Shown here piece after piece: positions 12,419 through 16,469 of a stretch of DNA of 16,469 bases. The stretch covers positions 1 to 16,469 of the forward strand of contig PXSC01000010.1 in assembly GCA_003023535.1 (NCBI GenBank). The letters run 5' to 3'. Numbering within the stretch: the stretch's first letter is position 1; the number at the start of each line of letters is the position of its first letter. The notes under the pieces were generated by a model, which ran no database searches, was not told the origin of the DNA, and worked only from the letters and a program-made list of their open reading frames with translations. A program made the position numbers and the translations under genes. Source of the DNA: Halobacteriales archaeon QS_9_70_65. GTDB lineage: Archaea; Halobacteriota; Halobacteria; Halobacteriales; Haloarculaceae.

Positions 12419-13063
12419 ATGAGGGTGCTAATTGACTTAGAGGCAGAAATGGACGCGTCCTACGACGATTTAGATAAGGGTGACCAGCGCCAACTGCTGG
12501 TCGCCTCTCCTCGTGAGGAGCAGTTGGCATATATTGTCGCCGACATGCTTGAGAACCCCGAAGTACACGCGGGGTCGATGCCATTCCGCGTGACGGACAC
12601 ACGGCCACTCAACCCCGATGTCGGGCCACCGGGCACAGAAGGCGTCCTTGAGACCGCGACCGGTGTATATGCGGTTACGCCGCCACAATATCTCCGCAAT
12701 CCCGACGAACACGACAGTGAGACGTTCTGGCGACCGAAACACGGGATGGAGGCGTTCTTCGATCATGTGGAGACGCAGCTCCAGCGCAACCATGACCGGT
12801 TCATGCCTGAATGTGATCCGGGGCCGAAAGAGGTGGACGCGCCGCTGTTCGAGTCGTACGAGATGATCAAGAAGCTCTGGCTTGACGTCCAGCTCTCGAA
12901 TAACGTGGAGTGGACGGTGCTGGTCTCGAAGTGGCGGTTCCCGTACCGCGTCCGCGACGACCACCACCGCCACCACCTCAACCTCGCCTTGGACGTCGGC
13001 ATCGGTCGTCGGACGCCGCTCGGCTTCGGTTTCCTCAACAAGCGACAGGAGAACGATGAGTGA
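12419..13063 (+). CDS. cas6: Cas6 crRNA endoribonuclease, apparently with an internal N-terminal deletion
   Basis: Cas6 cuts the CRISPR precursor RNA within repeats and often stays on the crRNA 3' end. The 214-aa product shows the family C-terminus: [29 protein letters not shown] and the Gly-rich loop [12 protein letters not shown] (194-205). The middle also matches haloarchaeal Cas6 ([34 protein letters not shown]). The N-terminus [16 protein letters not shown] is normal, but it jumps straight to [15 protein letters not shown]. In relatives some 50-60 residues lie between, including the helix with the catalytic His. Relatives are about 270 aa (from memory). The start is ATG 12419 with an SD; the frame open to 12332 has no good start. 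The stop overlaps the cas8b ATG by 8 nt. It may be inactive. Confidence 0.87.
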   Translation: MRVLIDLEAEMDASYDDLDKGDQRQLLVASPREEQLAYIVADMLENPEVHAGSMPFRVTDTRPLNPDVGPPGTEGVLETATGVYAVTPPQYLRNPDEHDSETFWRPKHGMEAFFDHVETQLQRNHDRFMPECDPGPKEVDAPLFESYEMIKKLWLDVQLSNNVEWTVLVSKWRFPYRVRDDHHRHHLNLALDVGIGRRTPLGFGFLNKRQENDE

Positions 13064-15104
13064 AATTGCTCTCGATGCTAGTAAGAATGCGGACGACATC
13101 GAGGGTATCTTTCTCGATCGTCCACTCGCATCGTTGTACGACGTGGCGTACCTCTACGGAAAACTCCACGCGCTGAATACAGCAAAGCAGTACGACGTAC
13201 CGATTAACGACTGGTATGTCGAACGGATGACCCACGAGTCGCGTACAGACTACTATGAGCAGGAAATTGGCCTATTCAACGTTCTCATCGACCTGACGGG
13301 GGACGAGCCGACCCTCGGTGAAGCCGGCGAGTTGGACGAGCGACCGAATGACGACGAGTCGCCGTTCGTCGCTGAGTCGCTTGACCACGAGAAGATGCTC
13401 CACGTCGGATTCAGCCGACAGGACAGTCGTGCAGCTGGGCATAATATGTCCTTGGCACACGATGTGTCGAAGCCGTCCGAGGACTGCGCGAAGTACATTA
13501 GACAGCTGTTCGACCGCTGGGCGGCCTCGGACTCCGTTGCCGATGTGGCCGATGACCACGACGACGGATCGGTTCTCGAAGGACTCAGAGCTGTTGGTGA
13601 AGACAGCGACCTGATGGACACCATTGCGGACGGTGTCGGCGATGCCCTCCGTGAGAGCTTCGGGGACGAATTCAATGGCGTCTTCTCTGTGCGCCTGAAA
13701 CTCCCCGGGAGCGACGAATACGTCTATCCGGGCGAGGTGGAGGTGCTGAACGAGGCGATGCTCTACAGGTGGGTCGAAAAGCGGATGCGGTCGTATTCGG
13801 AGGCTGACGACGCATCCGGTGAAGGACTGGGATTCATCACCGGAGACGCCGGCGAGGTGTTCGGGTTGAGTGACTCCCCGCTCCAGCGGTACAAAGGAAA
13901 GATGGCGGAGAAGTTCCCCAACCTCGTGGTGGACGAGAGTTGGCAGCAGCGCCCGCTCACCGCCGAGGCCGCGTTCGCCGTCTCCTCGGGGATGCCGCTG
14001 CTGGAGAATTTCGTCCAGATTCTCGGCGACGACACGTCGGCGTACTACGTCCCGTACGTTTCCGACCCGACAGTCGAGCAGGCGGTCGCGCTGTACAAAC
14101 TGGCGATGGAGGCCGCCGACAGCAGCGGGTCGGTCGTCGGCGTTATAGAGGACGCGGCCACTAACCCGGTCAATCCGCTGTACGACGCCTTCCAGATTCA
14201 CTACGTGGCAGCCTACAGGCCGGGGAACAAGCGCAAGTTCATCGAGGAGGAGCCGTGCGTCGACCCGACCCGGGTTCGCGCTATCCAAGAAGCGCACACG
14301 GAGGTTCTGACGGACGGCCTCGTCGCCCCTGACGGCGGCAGTCCGCCCCTATTCCCTTCGCCGCCGTACGGTCGGCTGACTGACGATGGAGGTGATGAGC
14401 AGGGCAGTAAGTACCTGCGCTCGAACGCACCGGTCGTCACCGGCGTCCTCACGGGCGGGTACTTCCAGAGTACCTTCCGCCACCAAAGTACGGACGAGGA
14501 CAGGGACGACCACGGCACGACTGACCTTCGTGCGGAAGCGACGAGTACCGCCCTCGCCTCAGACGGCCAAATCGATCCGGACTGGCTTCTCGCACAGTAC
14601 GTCCCCCGTCTGATCAGCGAACAGCGCAGCGCATTCGAGGACGGCAACGAACTGCCCGAGTCGCTGCTCACGCGTCAGTACGTCCAGATGCAGGCACTCA
14701 CCCGCGCTGGCTTCCTCGGCGACGCAGCATCTGACGACCCACGAGCAACTCCAGCAAGCACCGAAACCATGAGCGACACGACCGAATTCAGCGACAGAGA
14801 CGACCGACTCGCACAGTTCATCGACAGCCATCCCGCCCTCGCCGAAGACAGCAAGGTGTTAAAGAAGAATGCGCACTACTCGGACGACGATGAGAGTGCG
14901 GGTATGTTGATGAATGACCGGTACATCATGCGGCTGAATGACATCATGAACTGCCGCCAGCCGGAGGAATGGTCGCTCTCGACTGACGATCTCCGGATGC
15001 ACTACGGCCTCGGTCTCACCTACGGCAAGAACGACACCACGCTTGATGACGCAGACAGCGAGCCGGCTGAAGCGGCAGCAGCCGAGGCACAGACTGACGA
15101 CTGA
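13056..15104 (+). CDS. cas8b: Cas8b (Csh1), large subunit of type I-B Cascade
   Basis: The large subunit recognises the PAM and target DNA and recruits Cas3. The 682-aa product follows haloarchaeal Cas8b: an N-terminal domain with [20 protein letters not shown], the central segments [20 protein letters not shown] and [20 protein letters not shown], and the C-terminal [21 protein letters not shown]. At residues 598-599 (base 14850), HPALAEDS continues directly with [10 protein letters not shown]. In relatives about 50 residues with a hydrophobic FLLG-type helix lie there, so an in-frame deletion is likely; H. volcanii Cas8b is about 718 aa (from memory). The ATG at 13056 overlaps cas6. Codon use is less GC-biased than in the core genes to the left. 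cas7 follows after 29 nt. Confidence 0.87.
   Translation: MSEIALDASKNADDIEGIFLDRPLASLYDVAYLYGKLHALNTAKQYDVPINDWYVERMTHESRTDYYEQEIGLFNVLIDLTGDEPTLGEAGELDERPNDDESPFVAESLDHEKMLHVGFSRQDSRAAGHNMSLAHDVSKPSEDCAKYIRQLFDRWAASDSVADVADDHDDGSVLEGLRAVGEDSDLMDTIADGVGDALRESFGDEFNGVFSVRLKLPGSDEYVYPGEVEVLNEAMLYRWVEKRMRSYSEADDASGEGLGFITGDAGEVFGLSDSPLQRYKGKMAEKFPNLVVDESWQQRPLTAEAAFAVSSGMPLLENFVQILGDDTSAYYVPYVSDPTVEQAVALYKLAMEAADSSGSVVGVIEDAATNPVNPLYDAFQIHYVAAYRPGNKRKFIEEEPCVDPTRVRAIQEAHTEVLTDGLVAPDGGSPPLFPSPPYGRLTDDGGDEQGSKYLRSNAPVVTGVLTGGYFQSTFRHQSTDEDRDDHGTTDLRAEATSTALASDGQIDPDWLLAQYVPRLISEQRSAFEDGNELPESLLTRQYVQMQALTRAGFLGDAASDDPRATPASTETMSDTTEFSDRDDRLAQFIDSHPALAEDSKVLKKNAHYSDDDESAGMLMNDRYIMRLNDIMNCRQPEEWSLSTDDLRMHYGLGLTYGKNDTTLDDADSEPAEAAAAEAQTDD
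14769..15104 (+). CDS. Possible internally translated small subunit (Cas11b-like) within cas8b
   Basis: Type I-B, I-C and I-D systems can make their small subunit (Cas11) from an internal start in the large-subunit gene. Here an in-frame ATG at 14769 ([20 protein letters not shown]), after a low-complexity linker ATPASTE, would give the 111-aa helical C-terminal domain alone. No SD precedes it, so initiation is uncertain. The suspected 50-residue deletion lies inside this product and would damage it. Confidence 0.25.
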   Translation: MSDTTEFSDRDDRLAQFIDSHPALAEDSKVLKKNAHYSDDDESAGMLMNDRYIMRLNDIMNCRQPEEWSLSTDDLRMHYGLGLTYGKNDTTLDDADSEPAEAAAAEAQTDD

Positions 15105-15133
15105 CTCCCACACAATCAGACCCAACATCAACG

Positions 15134-16168
15134 ATGACCGACACCAGCGACGACACGATTCAGGACCGCTCCGAAATCGCCTTCATTATCGACGCAAAGG
15201 ACACCAACCCTAACGGCGATCCCCTTACCGCCGACAACGAGCCGCGCATCGACCCTGTTACCGGGCAGTGTGTCGTCACCGACGTACGGCTCAAGCGGTA
15301 CCTCCGCGACCAGCTTGAAGAGGACGGTCACGTTGTGCTGATCGCGAAACCGAACGACGACGTGCTGACCCGCGAGGAAATGTACGACGCCGTCGAGGAG
15401 AAGATGGGCGTCAGCGCCGGCGAGGCCGAGCCCGAAGAACTCCTTGAGGCGTTCGTAGAGACTGCCGCCGACGTCCGGTACTTCGGGGCCACCATTTCGC
15501 TTGACACGGAACTGGCCGCCGACCTCCCCGACCAGTTTGAGGGGCCGGTGCAGTTCAACCACGGTCGGAGCTACCACGAGGTCGCCCGCAATACCGAGTC
15601 CAAGCAGCTCGCAACCGTCATCGCCAATGAGGACGACAGCGAGGAGGACGGCAAGAAGGATCAGGGTACGTTCGCCACGGACAATCGTATCAGCTACGGC
15701 GTCATCGGATTCGGCGGCCGAATCAACGACAACGCCGCCAGAGACACTCGCCTCACCGAAGAGGATGTCGAGCGACTCGACACACTCTGCTGGCGGGCAC
15801 TGAAGAATCAGACCGTCACGCGGTCGAAGGCTGGACAGCAGCCCCGTCTCTACGTTCGCGTCGAGTACGAGCAGGACGGCTTCGAAATCGGCCGGCTCAA
15901 CGATCGCATCGGCGTGGCCAGCGACCTGCCCGAAGACGAGATTCGAGGGACGGACGACTTCCAGCTCGACGTCTCGGAACTCGTGACTGCGCTCGCCGAC
16001 AACGACGCCCGGATCGACACCGTCCACGTCACCGCCGACAGCGCCGTCGATTTCGCGCTCCCCGACGGCGAGACGGGCGACCGTGAGGCCTTCTACGCCG
16101 CCATCGAAGACGCCCTCGGCACCGAGGCAATTGACGCCTACGACGTGTACGAGCGGTACGCGAACTGA
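15134..16168 (+). CDS. cas7: Cas7 (Csh2), backbone subunit of type I-B Cascade
   Basis: Cas7 polymerises along the crRNA to form the backbone of the effector complex. The 344-aa product has the family start RSEIAFIIDAKDTNPNGDPL, then VTDVRLKRYLRDQLEEDGH, VRYFGATISLD, GPVQFNHGRSYHEV, RISYGVIGFGGRIND and the hallmark LDTLCWRALKNQTVTRSKAG. The length agrees with haloarchaeal Cas7 (about 340 aa, from memory) and I see no gap, unlike in cas6 and cas8b. No SD is visible before the ATG at 15134, so it may be read by re-initiation after cas8b, 29 nt upstream. cas5 follows after 24 nt. Confidence 0.95.
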   Translation: MTDTSDDTIQDRSEIAFIIDAKDTNPNGDPLTADNEPRIDPVTGQCVVTDVRLKRYLRDQLEEDGHVVLIAKPNDDVLTREEMYDAVEEKMGVSAGEAEPEELLEAFVETAADVRYFGATISLDTELAADLPDQFEGPVQFNHGRSYHEVARNTESKQLATVIANEDDSEEDGKKDQGTFATDNRISYGVIGFGGRINDNAARDTRLTEEDVERLDTLCWRALKNQTVTRSKAGQQPRLYVRVEYEQDGFEIGRLNDRIGVASDLPEDEIRGTDDFQLDVSELVTALADNDARIDTVHVTADSAVDFALPDGETGDREAFYAAIEDALGTEAIDAYDVYERYAN

Positions 16169-16192
16169 CACCGCCGCCTCACCTCTCCACCT

Positions 16193-16469
16193 ATGACGCA
16201 AGAAGATCCTGCCGATGACGCATTGGGTGGCGATTCGTCGACCGCCCAGTACGTCCCCGACACCTGCATCGGGTTCGACGTGACCGCCGACTTCGCCCAC
16301 TTCCGGAAAGTGGGAAACAACAGCGCCAAGCCCAGCTACCGCGTCCCGCCGCGAACGACCGTCGCCGGTTTGCTCGCGGGAATCATGGGAATGCCGCGTG
16401 ACAGCTACTACGACCTCTTTTCGCCGTCGTCCTCCGCCGTCGCGGTCGTCCCGAAGAAGTTGCCCCACA
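16193..16469 (+). CDS. cas5: Cas5 (type I-B), N-terminal part (runs off window)
   Basis: Cas5 caps the 5' handle of the crRNA and contacts Cas8b. The 92 visible codons give MTQEDPADDALGGDSSTAQY, a 24-residue extension, then the family core: CIGFDVTADFAHFRKVGNNS, YRVPPRTTVAGLLAGIMGMP, RDSYYDLFSPSSSAVAVVPK. The F-x-PPRTT-x-GL-x-G-I-x-G pattern is characteristic of Cas5. The ATG at 16193 lies 24 nt after the cas7 stop; a later start just before FDV cannot be excluded, since Cas5 proteins often start there. cas3 and the adaptation genes would be expected beyond the window. Confidence 0.92.
   Translation, partial: MTQEDPADDALGGDSSTAQYVPDTCIGFDVTADFAHFRKVGNNSAKPSYRVPPRTTVAGLLAGIMGMPRDSYYDLFSPSSSAVAVVPKKLPH

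Noticed and set aside
13272..14297. Minus-strand 341-codon frame opposite cas8b
   Set aside because: It is the antisense shadow of a clearly coding plus-strand gene, with no recognisable motif or promoter.
15128..16468. Minus-strand 446-codon frame opposite cas7 and cas5
   Set aside because: The plus strand encodes unmistakable Cas7 and Cas5; the antisense frame results from high GC.

Overview
The window is a stretch of chromosome from a haloarchaeon (class Halobacteria). The evidence is high GC, acidic proteins, TATA boxes placed about 26-28 nt upstream of start codons (leaderless genes), archaeal SRP (7S) RNA, RNase P component 4, KEOPS Pcc1, ribosomal proteins eS1 and uS15, halocyanin, archaeal lipid enzymes, and a tRNA without an encoded CCA. 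The genus cannot be fixed from what I see.

Layout: 1-363 (-) is the N-terminal part of a secreted protein. 364-1172 is non-coding and packed with triloop hairpins. 1173-1601 (-) is a membrane protein, 1711-2911 (-) a frameshifted HEAT-repeat protein, 2993-3670 (-) an archaetidylserine-synthase-type enzyme, and 3763-4179 (+) a halocyanin-type copper protein. 4297-6724 (-) is a tightly overlapping operon: uS15, degenerate RecJ/DHH protein, Pcc1, eS1. 7069-8770 (+) holds a 39-aa membrane peptide, RNase P component 4, a YhbY/CRM RNA-binding protein and an MscS channel. SRP RNA follows at about 8854-9171, then a second hairpin-rich non-coding block (9172-9653). Then come a membrane protein (-), a coiled-coil protein (+), a CoA-binding protein (-), a frameshifted digeranylgeranylglyceryl-phosphate synthase (-) and tRNA-Arg(UCG) at 11916-11990 (+).

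Right after the tRNA the composition changes (less GC, looser codon use) and accessory DNA begins: about 430 bp of non-coding leader, then type I-B CRISPR-Cas effector genes cas6-cas8b-cas7-cas5 (cas5 cut by the window end). Together these would make crRNA (Cas6) and the Cascade complex (Cas8b, Cas7, Cas5). Cas7 looks intact. Cas6 appears to lack the N-terminal segment that carries the catalytic His in relatives, and Cas8b appears to lack about 50 residues near its C-terminus; both losses are in frame. No CRISPR array, cas3 or adaptation gene lies in the window.

The least explained features are (i) two clusters of hairpins that share an architecture (8-11 bp stem, 3-nt loop) but not a sequence, one with evidence that hairpin units insert as modules, and (ii) the tRNA-proximal leader of the cas operon, with a repeat-like hairpin and a Met-Arg(CGA) mini-ORF overlapping the cas6 start.
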